From assembly GCA_949358305.1 (NCBI GenBank), contig OX442316.1, positions 12,462,001-12,526,000 on the forward strand: a stretch of DNA of 64,000 bases, given 5' to 3'. Shown here piece by piece: positions 1-12,650 of the stretch; the first letter of the stretch is position 1; the number at the start of each line of letters is the position of its first letter. Source of the stretch: Strigamia acuminata. Taxonomy: Eukaryota; Arthropoda; Chilopoda; Geophilomorpha; Linotaeniidae. The position numbers were made by a program, and so were the translations under genes. The notes under the pieces were generated by a model. It made no database searches and had not been told where the DNA came from. It worked only from the letters and a program-made list of their open reading frames with translations.

Positions 1-500
1 TAGGAATTGTAATTTGTGACATTTATTATTAGTTGGTTAATTAATTTTGTACTTTTAGTAGAGGTAAGACAATTTTTTTCCTGCAATTTGTACGTATCGT
101 TGACAATTTTGTATAAGAAAAATTATTTTGAAATAAAAGTGGCAATAAAAATTACAAAAGTGGATGACTAATTTTTCTTTTCTAAGCAGATTGTCCTTCG
201 CTTTAAATGGCTTTATTTATTTTATTTTTTTTATTTCTTTACTTTTTAAACACATCCTCGCTTTTGTGCACATTCTATAGCGAGGAAAACGATCTCATCA
301 AACATCGATGAATGAAACAACATGAAAATTTCCTTCCAACATCCTGTATTCTTCCTGCACTTTTAAACTAATAATTTGAGCATTCTAACACAGGATATAC
401 GCTTTTAGACACAATCATAAGCTGAAAAAGTCGTCTCAGACATCACTCCTGTACATTTTGTTTTAATTTTAACTTAGTAAACGTTTTACAATATAAAATT
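1..500. other. intergenic / 3' flank
   Basis: AT-rich sequence downstream of the minus-strand BLOC1S5 stop codon. I see no coding exon or RNA gene. It probably holds the BLOC1S5 3' UTR and polyadenylation site. Confidence 0.5.
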
Positions 501-1248
501 TCATTTATAAATATGCAATTTCTTCTCTAATTCGATATAATAGGCTCGGATTTCCTGATCTTTTTCATTGAAAGAATTTGTCACCTCTTGTTGTTTATCA
601 GAAAATTCTTTTTCAAGAGCTTCCCACTCTTTCTGCAGCGTCAAACGGCGTTCAGCAGCAGCTTCAGCCTTTTAACAACATTCAGAACATTAATATTCGT
701 ATTAAAACATGAAAATTTGTAGTGTCACCTACTTCATCTGAAGTTTCCTTATTTAAAATATTATCACAATTTTGTAGTGCTCGTACTACTATTTAAATTA
801 AGAGAAAGAATATATAGAAATACATGTAGAAATGTATAGAAAAATGTGATTAATTTGTACAATTATCTTTCACGATCAGCAAATCAGGATCGGCTAAAGA
901 AATAGCTTTATCCAATTGTGTTTCTCTTATGTCAACTATTCGATCCAAAATTTGAAATAATCCTTCAACTTCGGCCTCTTTTCTTTTTGTCTATAAAATA
1001 AATTTTATTAACTCATGTTTAACATTTTGACTCAATAATTTGTCAATGTATGTACCTCGAACTCTTTCAAAAAAAAATCAATTTCACCACTAGCGAATGG
1101 ATGATGATCGAACAGCCGACCAAAAACCTCGTTAACGTCTAAAATTAAAAATACACATTTATTATTTCAATTTAAAAGACATCCTCGAACTAAATTCTGT
1201 ACCCTTCGTAACATTTCTCAAGATTGAATTTCCATCTAACAACGCCAT
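501..1248 (-). CDS. BLOC1S5: BLOC-1 subunit 5 (muted) orthologue
   Basis: Five exons on the minus strand (1203-1248, 1056-1138, 861-990, 733-788, 501-668) join in phase to give 160 aa; the human protein is about 187 aa. It is a subunit of BLOC-1, a cytosolic coiled-coil complex that sorts cargo to lysosome-related organelles. The N-terminal DVNEVFGRLFDHHPF and FFLKEFE motifs match the conserved start of the muted family. The rest is charged alpha-helix ending in a Glu/Lys-rich coiled coil. The exon 3 donor at 860/859 was chosen because it is the only one that keeps exon 4 open. The start ATG gives a family-like N-terminus (SILRNVTKDVNEVF). The gene is head-to-head with RpS8, with only about 145 bases between the start codons. 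Identification is by recognition of motifs, without a search. Confidence 0.85.
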
Positions 1249-1393
1249 ATTGGATTACTCTAACCCGCCACCTACTTCCGTTTCCGAAGTTTCCAATATT
1301 TGCAACCAGATGGCACAACGTAAAACTTAGAAGAGAGAGGAAGTTCTCAATCCTACCCATAAGTCTTCGCGGGAAACTTTGCCGGTTGCCATC
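1249..1393. promoter_or_regulatory. shared divergent promoter of BLOC1S5 and RpS8
   Basis: Only 145 bases separate the two oppositely oriented start codons, so both 5' UTRs and core promoters must lie here or overlap the first exons. No TATA box is obvious. Pyrimidine-rich stretches near the RpS8 start would suit a TOP-type ribosomal protein start site, but the exact start cannot be placed. The bidirectional role is inferred from the geometry. Confidence 0.55.
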
Positions 1394-2778
1394 ATGGGTA
1401 AGTGAAATGGTTTGGTTCTAATCCATTGCATTTTTAGCTTATTTTTAACCATCTGCTTGTAAATATCGAATTATATTCACTATAACACATGTATAATTCA
1501 TTTGTTAAAGTAATATTCTAAGAATATTTGAAGTAAGATGTGATTTTTGGATGTGGACATAGGACTCGTGCCACTGTGGTTGCGTGGATCCCCAAAATCT
1601 AATTCGACTGTTTTATGCAGGTATTTCCAGGGACCACTGGCACAAACGTCGGAAGACAGGAGGTAAGAAGAAGCCGTTGCGTAAAAAGAGGAAGTTTGAG
1701 CTCGGTAGACCAGCTGCAAATACTAAGGTGAACGTTTTAAAATAAAAATGGCGGTCCGACTGTTGTGTTTGACAAAAATGTCTTTTCTTTTTTCTTTTAG
1801 CTTGGTCCCAAGAGAGTCCATACAGTAAGAACTCGTGGTGGAAACCAGAAATATCGAGCATTGCGATTGGATCAAGGAAATTTTTCTTGGGGCTCAGAAT
1901 GTAAGTTTCAAATGGAAACAAAAAAAAAAAGAAAGTAAAAACAATGTTAATTCGTAATATGTAAATGATGAAAAATTTTTGCGTGTCATTTGATTATCGA
2001 TGAAAGAAATAACCTAAGCGCACTGACCCACGCGCAGTATTAGAAACAGTGAAATTTAGCCGCAATTATTATATTTATATTTATTTTTCTGTTGCAGGTT
2101 GTACTCGTAAAACCCGTATCATCGACGTTGTGTACAATGCCAGCAACAACGAGTTGGTGCGAACTAAAACATTGGTGAAGAATGCGATTATAGTGATTGA
2201 TGCGACACCGTTTCGACAGTGGTATGAAGCACATTACGCTATGCCGTTGGGAAGGAAAAAGGGAGCCAAATTGGTGGGTTCAATGATCGCGAGTGATAAA
2301 AATGAATTATTTTATTGATTAAAAATTGTTTTCTTTGTTTAGACCGAGGCTGATGAAGCTGTTTTAAACAAGAAGCGCAGTAAGAAGACCGAGAAGAAGT
2401 ACAAGGAGCGTCAAAAACACGCTAAAGTTGAGAGTCCGATTGAGGAGCAGTTCATGACTGGCCGTGTGTTAGGTACGGATCGTGAAATTGGTTTTATTTA
2501 ATGCTTTTGTGAGGTGAAATGATGATACTCCTAAAATCCAGAATTATCCTGTTGGTTATTTTGTCATAGTTACACTGATTACCTTAATTTGTAAATACTT
2601 TATTTTGGTTTTTATTATTTAATTATATTTGCATCTTATCTAATTGAACTTTTTGCTGTATTTTTTAGCTTGCATTTCGTCTAGACCTGGACAATGTGGA
2701 CGCGCTGACGGTTACGTTATGGAAGGAAAAGAGTTAGAATTTTATCTAAAGAAAATTAAAGCCAAAAAAGGCAAATAA
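1394..2778 (+). CDS. RpS8: 40S ribosomal protein S8 (eS8)
   Basis: Six exons (1394-1397, 1621-1727, 1801-1900, 2098-2273, 2343-2472, 2669-2778) encode 208 aa, the usual length for eS8. The protein belongs to the small ribosomal subunit. It starts [19 protein letters not shown], followed by the basic N-terminal tail, the [19 protein letters not shown] core, [10 protein letters not shown], and the terminal [15 protein letters not shown] and [13 protein letters not shown] blocks, all diagnostic. Exon 1 carries only ATGG before its donor, as in other animals. An AATAAA lies at 2813-2818, about 35 bases after the stop. Intron 5 hosts a C/D box snoRNA, a common arrangement in ribosomal protein genes. 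Confidence 0.98.
2512..2584 (+). ncRNA. C/D box snoRNA in RpS8 intron 5
   Basis: A 73-base element lies between RpS8 exons 5 and 6. It has a C box ATGATGA at 2519-2525, a D box CTGA at 2575-2578, and a closing terminal stem of AGGTGA (2512-2517) with TTACCT (2579-2584): five Watson-Crick pairs and one wobble. Just upstream of the D box, GTCATAGTTAC (2563-2573) is complementary to GUAACUAUGAC, which I recall as a universally conserved stretch of large-subunit rRNA. By the D+5 rule, base 2570 would direct 2'-O-methylation of the second A in that stretch. From memory this is the region served by human U15 and yeast snR13. The boxes and stem are seen directly; target and homology are inferred. 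Confidence 0.85.
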
Positions 2779-2988
2779 AAATGTACTTTCTTTGTACTTG
2801 AGCGTTATAAAGAATAAAAAAAAATTCATAAAAGAAATGTTTATCGATTTATTGTGACGAAAATTAATCAATTGTTGGGGAAGCAAATGATAGCACGTTG
2901 TGTGTCACTGGGTTAAGGCAGCCTGTCCTGTCCCACGGTTGCATTAAGTGACATCTACCGGTGACGATTAATTTAACACGAAGCGACA

Positions 2989-5900
2989 ATGGCGGCTTCG
3001 GAGAAAGTTGTTGTTTACGACCGTCGTGCGGGGAATAAACCGGAGATATCTATAAATCTTTCGGATGTCAAGAATTTCAGACAGTTTGAAACTAAAATAT
3101 TTGGGGTAATGGATGTTTTGCTCGAGTAAAAAGCACGCTTGTGCAAAAGTTTGTTCTGGGCATATACATGCATGCCGCGCATACGAAATAAGTTTATCAA
3201 TACTTAATTTGAAGTTTTGTATTGTTTATACAGCTCGATTAATATTTATTGTTTTTATTTCTCGTTTGCGTAATAGGTTTTTAATGTTAGGAGCGATGAA
3301 AAAGTTATAATATGTACGACGAGCAGAGAAGTGGTTGCAAATGACGACTCTTACCGTAGGAATTACAATTATTTTCTATTCCTAATAAATTTAATTTGTG
3401 ATTTAAATTCTTTATTAGATCAATTGGAAGACGGGGAAACGTTGTATCTATTAAATGATATAGGCCAAGAACTCACTGCGCCTACTCAGGAACGAGTTCA
3501 TTATATGCCACATTATGATACGTTGGTTAAGAGTGGAATGTACGAATACTACGCGTCGGAAGGAAATAATCCTTTACGTAAACATCAATTACTTATCGTA
3601 AATGGAAAATAACTTTACTAACAGTGTTTGTAACTTGTAGCGTACGCTTTGGCCGAACTTATTGATAACTCATTAGCTGCAACTGTTTCGAATTCGGGTC
3701 CACGAAATATTGAAATACGCTTAGTGAGTTTAAATAAAATTTATAAATTTACAGGATGATTAAAATTTTTTTTTGCTGTGTAAAACAGATGTTAGAAGAC
3801 GGTGATAAAAGTACAATATTCGTAATAGACAACGGGAATGGAATGAGTTCGCGCCAACTGAATAATTGGGCTATTTATCGGCTTTCAAAATTTATCCGGA
3901 AAGGGGAATCCAAGCGATCGAACAGTGGAATTGACAACGATCAGGATTGTTCGACTTCATCTCGTCATTCTGAAGCGACTCCGCGGTCACTGAACAGTGA
4001 CATTTCGTATTTTGGAGTCGGTGGAAAGCAGGCTATATTTTTTATTGGCAATTCGACTCGTGTTTGTACAATTTTTATTAACTTCCGAGTTGATTTTAAC
4101 GCAGATATCGTTACTTATGTCGGTGAAAATTATTTCAGATGATTACAAAAACGAAGGACTCGCAAGATGTTCACGAACTAACAATTTCTAAAGACGAATT
4201 TGAGCGAAAAGAGAAAAGAAAAGAAGCCATTTACAGTGGTTTTATTCAGAACCGACAAGTACTCAATTTATATTTTCTATTTCTTGCTTTTATAAATATT
4301 AATAATGATTTTTTAAAATTTAATTAAAGCCTTGCGATTGTAGTCATTTGACGGCACCCGAAGACGAGCACGTCCGAAAAATAATTCAGGAAGAAAAGGG
4401 AGTGGAGAGTTTTACTTGCGTCATTATCCAAGGATTATCCCAAGAGCAAATACATTATTGCAAGCATAATTTTAAGTGCATTTCTCGACAGCTGGCGTAC
4501 GTTTATTTTTATCGTTTTAATGGTTTAGTCAATTTATTTCACTATCGATTTAGGCATATTTATCATTATTACATTCACGGCGCTCATGGCAACCAAGTTA
4601 GAAACGAAAATGGAGTGCCGTCACCATTTTGTGATATAAACATAAAAGTAATCGAAGTTTTTGCTCGTTGAACGCCGGATATAGCGTTGTTTTCCATATC
4701 GTTTCAGATCAAATTGGTTCTTAAAGGAAACGTTCCAAAAGCTGTCAGTCTGAGGGACGTAAATGATGATCTTCAATCGTTATTTATTCAATCGGCTGAG
4801 AATTCTTTTGAGTTCAAAGCTATTGTCGACGTGACGGGGGTTGTTGAAGGCATTTTACGTTATCATCCTTTCCTGTACGATCGTGAAACATATCCAGTGG
4901 ACAGTGGCGAGGCAACAAGTATGAAAAATGAGTAAGAATGCGACAAAATAATGGCGGAAGTTGGTTTTTAGTTGTAGAAAACGACGATGAGTACGATTAT
5001 CCACTTCCTGAACGACCAGCCAGAGGTCGCCGCCCCATTTTTGAATGTTATTGGAATGGACGTTTAATTCCTTACACCACGATTGACGAGTACGTGTTTG
5101 TTTCTTGATTTACGCGACGGGTTTTGATTAAATTTTAATTTTAACACAGATTTGAGTGGTGCAGTCAACCGAAGAAATTTAAAAATATTCCGTTGGATTG
5201 TTACAATAGGTTAAAAATAGGTTCAATTTTCTGTCAACATTGTTATTTTATTTTGGAATTATGTAGAGTTTCAGGCGTGCTTTGGACTAATGAAAAGTTT
5301 CAAGTGAGCACGAATAAATTAACATTTATCGACTTGGAAAATCGATTACGTGATAAAAACAGAACAGTATTTTGTAGAGTAATTAATGGGCAGGTAAATT
5401 TTTTATACTTTTGTCAATTTATGGCCAGTGGTTAACTTTATTTGTTTGTTTTTAGGAGAAAAGAGGAAATATTGATAGGCAGTTTGTTGACTGGTTAAAA
5501 GAATGTCACGAAACGTGTGATAAGCAAGTTAGGTTTTGCAATTTCCAAGACATTGTGATGCGCACTGACTTGCCACGAAATAGACAGCATCCTTGGGCCG
5601 TTTATCACAGTATTGAATGGGACGGGAAAACATACAAGAGAGGACAATTGGTATTAAATTTAAATTAAATTTGTCTGTAATTTGTATTGAGTTTTCGCAC
5701 TTCAGGTTCGAATGCAGCGGACACTCCCTATCATTTACGGATCCATTGAACGGTTTTTGTTGTTTAGTGATCACGATGGAGAAATATTCGCGACTGGTGG
5801 TGATGTTGAAATTACACAGGTAATAAAAATAAAAATTTTAAAGAAATTTTGAAATTTTTTTTATTTTATTTAATTTTTTTTTATTTTATTTAATTTTTTT

Positions 5901-8900
5901 TAAATAGGAACCAAAGTCTGTTTATGGTGAAGTGAAAGTTCTACCATTGTCTAAGCTTGATCGTGTCGCTACTGAGTTAATCATCAAGAGATCGTTGGAG
6001 GAGGAAGAGGAAAAGTAAAAAGCTATTAAAAATGAAAAAATTTTAAATTAAATGATCGATTTTGTTTTATTTTAGATTACCTGAGTCATTAATCGTTACT
6101 TGGCCGGAAGGCGATCAGTTGCTACCGAATGAACGGAGACCGGCCGGTAAAACGATCGGCGCGATCAAAGTGCAAATACAAAACAGGCGTGGAGAATTGA
6201 TTCAGAAATTGCCTGGATCGACTCAAAAGAAATTATTAATCGAATTGAAACTTATTTGGCATTGTACGTTGGCATCATATAACTTGTTATTTTGGTTTTT
6301 GTTTTTATTTTTATTTTTATTTTATTTTTTAAGCCTCGAGTGGTGACCAAACCATCGCAAATCACATCTGTCCTCATGCTAAGAGTTGGTCCTATTGGTT
6401 CAGAAAAATGGGTTTGCATTAGATATTTTATTTAAGATTTTATTTTATTTTACAATTTTTGTTTTTGTTTTACTTTGTTAGAAAATCTAAGAAATCTTGG
6501 ATCTCACACGTTGAGTCTTCAAACTGTTCTCAATGAGTCTGAGCAGTCTGTTCACGCTGGAAAGGAATTGCCGTGTCATAAACTAAAATTTACTGTGATA
6601 GGTACTAACAAATGAACGTTTTTGTTTTAAATGTGTTAAGTTTTTTGTTTTAAAATTAGAGGCCGGTCCAGAACGATTTACAGTTGGTTTGTTGGATGGT
6701 CCATTTCGGATCGGAGTGCCCTTTCAAATACCGTTGGAATTTCAAGATAGATTTGGTAATTCAGCAAAACCGAACCATAAAATTAAACCGGAATTAAAAG
6801 CGAGGCAAGCATTAAAACGGAGCGAAAATTCTCGATTATTTGCCGATAATTTATTGTTTTTTCTCTCTAGTGGTTTACAATTGAGTTATGAAGGAGTTCA
6901 ACTAAAAGGCAACATGCTTTTAATTAAAGGCATCGTTTCAAAAGGGATAGTTGAATCTACTGCAGGAAAAGTATGTTAATTAAGCGTTATAATTCGATTG
7001 AGTGGTTAAAATACTTTTCTACTTATTTATTTAGAATTTTAATCTCGTTGTAACGATTCCTGGGTTAGAAGAAGATTCTGTGAGTTTAAAAATCCGTTTA
7101 TTACCTGGTTTACCTAGCAAAATACTGGTGAAACCTCTTGCCGAACAGTTAGAAATTGAAAATGGCGCTTCAGTTTCATTCCTAGTTTCCATCCAAGACA
7201 TTGCTGGAAATTTTACTTCGCATCCACGACTTTCAGTGATGTGCAAGGTACGGTATGATGGTACGGTATGCGAGCATCGGGAGCATTGATTTCGTATTTT
7301 CTTTGGTTTTTCAGTTTTTCGGCGGTGATACTAATTATCCAGCCTACATAGCGGATTGTTCAACAACGGGTCAAGTTACTTTAACCGGTCCACCGCTTTT
7401 TTTGAAGAATTCTCAGTCATCTAAAACGATTAAGGGGAGAATTGAAATGCAGGTGAATAGTTGTCAGTTTGATTTTTATGAAAAGCCGAATTTGAAGGAG
7501 TTTTTTATTTATTTATTAGGGCCGTTCTGATATTGCACCAGTAATGAAATCAATTAGAATATTGCCTAGTAGTCGTGCTGCAATTTTAGAGTTATCGTAC
7601 GAAGATGAGAAAGGAATGCGAGTAACGATAGAAAAGAACCAGGATTTAACTTTTGTGGCTGGAAGTGTTTTAAAAAAACTTGGTAAGGATTAAAGCTGAA
7701 TCACGGTGTTTTTTTAACACTAATTTTTGTTGTTTTTTATGTAGAATTTACCATTTTGGACGAAGGTGGGCGGGAACTCGAACTGAGTCCACTTCGGCAT
7801 GCGAAATTTAAAGTGAATTGGGTGGCTAATTTGGACAAAGATTGCATTCTGCTCGGCCGTCTACCCGACATCAATATTCCGTTGTCAGTGAAGGAGTGCA
7901 AATATTGCAACATTACAATTGGGGAAAATGTCGATTTTGGATTTACGATCAAGTATGTATAGTTGTCGATTTTTGGTTGAATAATCTAAAATTAAATAAT
8001 TTTTTGAAGAGTCAAAGCGGGCGAGCCGGCGTCGATTAAATGCTTGTGCAGTGCATCGAATAAAATTCGTTTGGGCGAACTTCTAACGTCGGATATTTTA
8101 GTGATGGTTTCGGACGAACATGGAAACAGTATTAAGAAGGTAACAAATGTTTGTTTGTGGTTTTTAAGTTTACGAATTAATTTTGTTGTATTTTTTTTTT
8201 AGTTACCATTATCTGCGTTGGGTGGTTTAGAAGTTACGGGAGACGGTCTTGTAACTGACCATATGGTTCGAGCTTTGGGTCAAAACGGGGGATTTGTCAT
8301 CAAAGGTGTGTCATTTGAAAATAAAGAGCTCGGAATACGTGAAGTTAATGTGTCGTGGCGAGGCCTTACTGATTACGTCCGGCTGCAAATGACTGCTGGG
8401 GTTCCGGCTAAGATCTTGTTACCTGGATTTAATCTCGAAGAGGTAATTTTATTGAAGATATTATTGTGTGTTTTTTTTTTTTAAATTTTTTTCTTTAAAT
8501 TAGCCGATTACTGTTTATAATAACACCACTTTTGGGCAGCCGTTAATTGTTCAATTGGCGGACGAAGCAGGAAACGCGTGTGACGATGCGAACATAAAAA
8601 TCCAGTTAGGAATAGACGACGGTTTGAAGGTATTGCAAGTGTTTGGTTGGATTATTTGATTTATTTATTTTTGTTATTTATTCAAGATGTTGCCAACTCC
8701 TACGCCACAGAAGACGGACGTTACTGGTTGTGTTAATTTTGGAAAGCTTACAGTTTGTGTAAGATCGAGGTATTTATTTGACTGAGATAAGATGATTTGG
8801 TCGATTTGGTTTTTATTTTATAAATAATTTTGTTAGCCATATTCATCCAGTTTGTCCAGAAGGTTTGTGCGGACAGAATTGTCGTGGAATATTTAACATC

Positions 8901-11884
8901 AACCCCAAAGCATTTTGTGGGCGAAGTTTTATAACCGGCCCTGTTATAAAGATACACATACCTTCGGATTGTAGCAAAGCTGTTGCCTTAAATATTGACT
9001 ACGATAAAACAATGACTTACACTGTAGGTGAAGTTCTCACAGGTAAATACAGCATTTTAATAGTTAAACATTTAGCTGTTTTAATGTTTGGTTTTTGTTT
9101 TGATAGAATTTCGTGTCAAAGTTATTGCTGAAGATGGAAGTGTGCTGGATTCGGTTAAACCGAGTGAAATTGTGATGAAAATGTGGAAAGCTGAAGGAAT
9201 GCAAAATAAACCGTCCCAAAAGGTTTGTTTGGTACGAAAAAAACTGATGAATTAAATTGAATATCTTATTTACTTAGGCAACTTTTTTTACATTTGCACC
9301 GACCCAATTTGTAAAAACCGATGAAGTTGGCACGTTTACATTTCGGTAATTTCTCCAAAAACTATTGAAACATTAAAATTTAATTCCACGTTTAATTTTT
9401 GTTCGTTAGCGATCATGTTAGTCCAGAAATCGCCGGCGCTTACAACATCATGTTTGTATACGAATCTGGATCAGTATCGATGAATAGCAGTGTAGTAAGC
9501 AGAAAATTTGAGAATTTAAAAATAATATTTTTAATAATTGCGCATTACGATGTTTAGATTGCAATTAACATGTCTGCGGGTCGTCCGGTTAAATTGGTAC
9601 CGGTACAAAACTTATCTACACCTACAGTTTCAAATAGTTCAAAATTAATCGGCCGGACTCTATTTAAAATTTTAAAGCTGGAACTTAGGGTTTGCAAGAA
9701 GAGACGGATCGTTGGGAAATGTATACTAATTTTGGATTTGGCAATAGGATTCGTTTGGAAATACAGCTGGGTTTAATCTACATGGGAAAATAGCTTTTCA
9801 AATCAAGTGCAATTCACCCGTCTCGGAGATTCCGCAGTTGTGCGGCGGTGACGGCATTATAGAGGTTCCTTTGCAAAAGGGACAAGCAGTTGTACAAGTA
9901 TATTAAATACAAATTGGTGTATACTTCTTTTATTTGTGTTATTTATTTACTTATTTATTTTTAGAATTTAATTATAGAAGAAAATGCTGCTGGTATCGAT
10001 GGTCAAGAGTACATTCTACAATGCAACGTGCAAATTCCAAATTTGCCACGAAATCAATGTATTCCACCTTGTAACATATCGTTTTTGTTTTATAATGGTA
10101 AAAGTAAAAATTAATTTATTATTTACGCGGTTTGAAAACGTTGCGATTGGATTTTTATCTCTAGATGTTAAAAAGCAAGCAGCGATGGCATCGTTGTCTC
10201 GAGAAAGAGATCTGTTGATGAATGAAATCAAAATGTACAAATTAGCAAAAGAGACGTACAAACATGAGATTAGTGAATTTAAGAGTAAGATAGATACTGA
10301 GTTGGGTTGTGTATTTGTTTCTATTATTTTTATTTTGTATTTCTAGTGTCTGTTCAAGTTGCATTGCACGACGAACAAAAGATAAAAACTGAACTTCGAA
10401 TAGGGGGCGTATTAGCAAATCAATTAGAGTCGTTGGAAAGCGTTGAACATCTGACTGAAGTACATTCGCGCGAAGTCGAAGACATTACTTGTGCTCCCCG
10501 ACGTAAACCAGGATTAATCCCCGCACCGAAGGACCCAGAAGTGCTTGGGAAAGTCAGTTATTGAAACAAAGATGGTAGTTGTTGAAATTTAATTCCAATT
10601 ACGATACACATTTCAGATTGCCTATCTTGCCGAAGTTGTGGGCGGTGACATTGCGCAAGTGCTATCCTGGCACATGTCTGCTGACATGGATTGCATCGTA
10701 ACGCACACGCTGTCAAAAGTGCGAATATTTTAATATTGTATTTATCTAATTTGATTACAAAATATTTTGATTTACAGGCTAAAGAAATATATCAAAAAAC
10801 CAAAGGAAGTCAACAAGTATTGGCTTTGGATTCGTTATACAGGAAAAATTTGCCCGATTGGAATAAGTAATATTTTCTATTTATTTATTTTTTAAATTAT
10901 TATTTTTAAATTTTTTTTTTTAAAAACAGACCATTGCCGCATTTTAGGGTGAAAGGAAATTGTCGCCCAACTGGAAATCCAATGTACGCCAGAGACTTAT
11001 TTCAGTTCTCGCAAGATCCCGAGAACTGTAAACTGGGTAATTTAATCATTTTGGCCGTAAAGTGTAAATTATAATTGTGTTTATATTCCTAGTGTTTGGA
11101 ATGCTGTTAGGCGATACTATCGTGTTGGATACATTGGACGACGCAACTGCTTATCGACAGCTGATTGTTAAACATACTTATTGTCCGACACTTTTGACAC
11201 GTTTGGGGGATCGAATACGAAGTAATGGCAAATTTGGTGGACAGCAGAATCGTGCTCCACCTCTGGATAAATTAAGGGGTGCCGTATTTGGTGAACCGCT
11301 GCCAGAAAGACACAAACATCTCATTTCGTTAATAGGTTCTTTTCAATTTAAATAATTTATTGATTTAATTTTTAATTCGATCGTGTGTTTTTACAGAGTT
11401 ATTGCAGAGCTACCGAGCTGCTATGGTTCGTAGGGAACAAGCGCAGAAAGAATTAAGTGAGGCGGAAACCGAAGAGCGAGCGGCTGAAATTCAGGAAAAC
11501 CAAATAAAATGGCAAACGTCCGAAGCTCGGCTGAAAACTATAGAAGGACGATTAGGTTAGAATAAAAGGGAATACTTGAATAACATTTTGTTGTAATTTC
11601 TTTTAATTTTAGGAATGCATTCGAACAAAGGTAGAGCTGGAACACGAGCATCGACTAACAGAGGTGCGTCGACGAGTGGAAGACGTGGGGAAATCGAAAC
11701 ATTCTCCGATTCGGATTTTGCAGAAATGAGTGTTGGCGAGCCCGCGAACGAACATCGTGTGTCAACAAGGCGAAGTATGAATCTCCCAGATAAAAATTAT
11801 ACTCCCACCATCACTAGATCTCGGCGCAATGTCGAACGTCTTTTTCGGTCGGACGACAGGAAGAGGCGGAAAAAAAATGAATAA
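2989..11884 (+). CDS. SMCHD1: SMCHD1 orthologue: GHKL ATPase with SMC hinge
   Basis: A non-canonical SMC-family chromatin protein. 43 exons join in phase to 2047 aa (human about 2005): 2989-3105, 3277-3355, 3419-3577, 3641-3723, 3789-4061, 4139-4258, 4330-4496, 4554-4647, 4708-4918, 4972-5089, 5150-5209, 5267-5393, 5456-5650, 5706-5819, 5908-6014, 6076-6263, 6334-6411, 6482-6601, 6660-6804, 6871-6970, 7035-7247, 7315-7452, 7520-7682, 7745-7952, 8010-8139, 8203-8442, 8504-8629, 8687-8769, 8837-9042, 9107-9222, 9278-9345, 9410-9494, 9558-9689, 9748-9897, 9965-10097, 10165-10284, 10347-10552, 10617-10718, 10778-10866, 10930-11036, 11093-11335, 11397-11555, 11613-11884. An N-terminal ubiquitin-like region is followed by the ATPase, with N-box AELIDNS (Glu124, Asn128), DNGNGM (160-165) and GVGGKQA (222-228) all intact. 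Long beta-rich repeats lead to a short coiled coil and a C-terminal hinge (about 1715-1905; [27 protein letters not shown]). The tail is Ser/Arg-rich. Intron 19 starts with GC. In mammals the protein silences the inactive X and repeat arrays; here that role is inferred. Confidence 0.96.
6805..6870 (+). other. GC-AG intron of SMCHD1
   Basis: The only donor that keeps exons 19 and 20 in frame is AG|GCAAGC, so the intron starts GC instead of GT and ends in a normal TCTCTAG acceptor. The junction restores the family-like [10 protein letters not shown] reading. Extended pairing to U1 (AG|GCAAG) is typical of GC-AG introns. Confidence 0.8.
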
Positions 11885-12650
11885 TAGCTATACGTAACGC
11901 TTTTCAAACATTTTTTCGTCACAAGGAACTTGTTTTGATTTTTAAGTGAATTTATGACATCATTTCTTCAAGTTATTTCGTCACATCGAGCCGTTTGATC
12001 TGTCATTTCTTTCTTTTACATTTGTCTTCATTATATTTTTTAAAATTTCATATTTGAATCGACGTAATTCAATCATTTAATTTAATTTTTGTTTTCATTT
12101 TTCGCCACTGCCATTATGTTTTTAATGAAATCGATTTTTATGCTGCTACAGTGCAATTTTGAAACCTAGAAGTGAAACATAAATGTTGTTGTTACTGTTA
12201 ATTAAGCGTGGCAATTCACAATAACGTGAAATGTATCTATCTGTTAATCAAAGACATATTTAAATGTATAGATATACATATATATATATATATATTAATA
12301 GTTAATCAACTATACGCAGATTATTTAATCATTTAATTAACTAGTCAGATAAACGGAGAACTTGTTAAAGAAGCGGCACATAATACGTACAAATTTGGCT
12401 TATTTCTCAAATATTTTCTATTTTCCAATCAATTGTTACGAAACACTTTAACAATCGTTATAAACAAGAAACTTTTTAAATTTATTTTTCTAGGGTCACA
12501 GGTCATATTTTTTGTTAGCAAATTTCAATTTTGTCATTTAACCTGTTTGATGATAAATCGTTGTAAGTTTGAAAACCCAATAAGAATATTCATCTAAAAA
12601 AAAAATACCAAAGTTTTTCTTCGATTTTCTTTACATCCGTTTTTTTCTCA
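11885..12650. other. intergenic, SMCHD1 3' flank
   Basis: AT-rich sequence after the SMCHD1 stop, probably containing its 3' UTR. A short TA dinucleotide run lies around 12270-12293. I see no coding exon. Confidence 0.5.
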
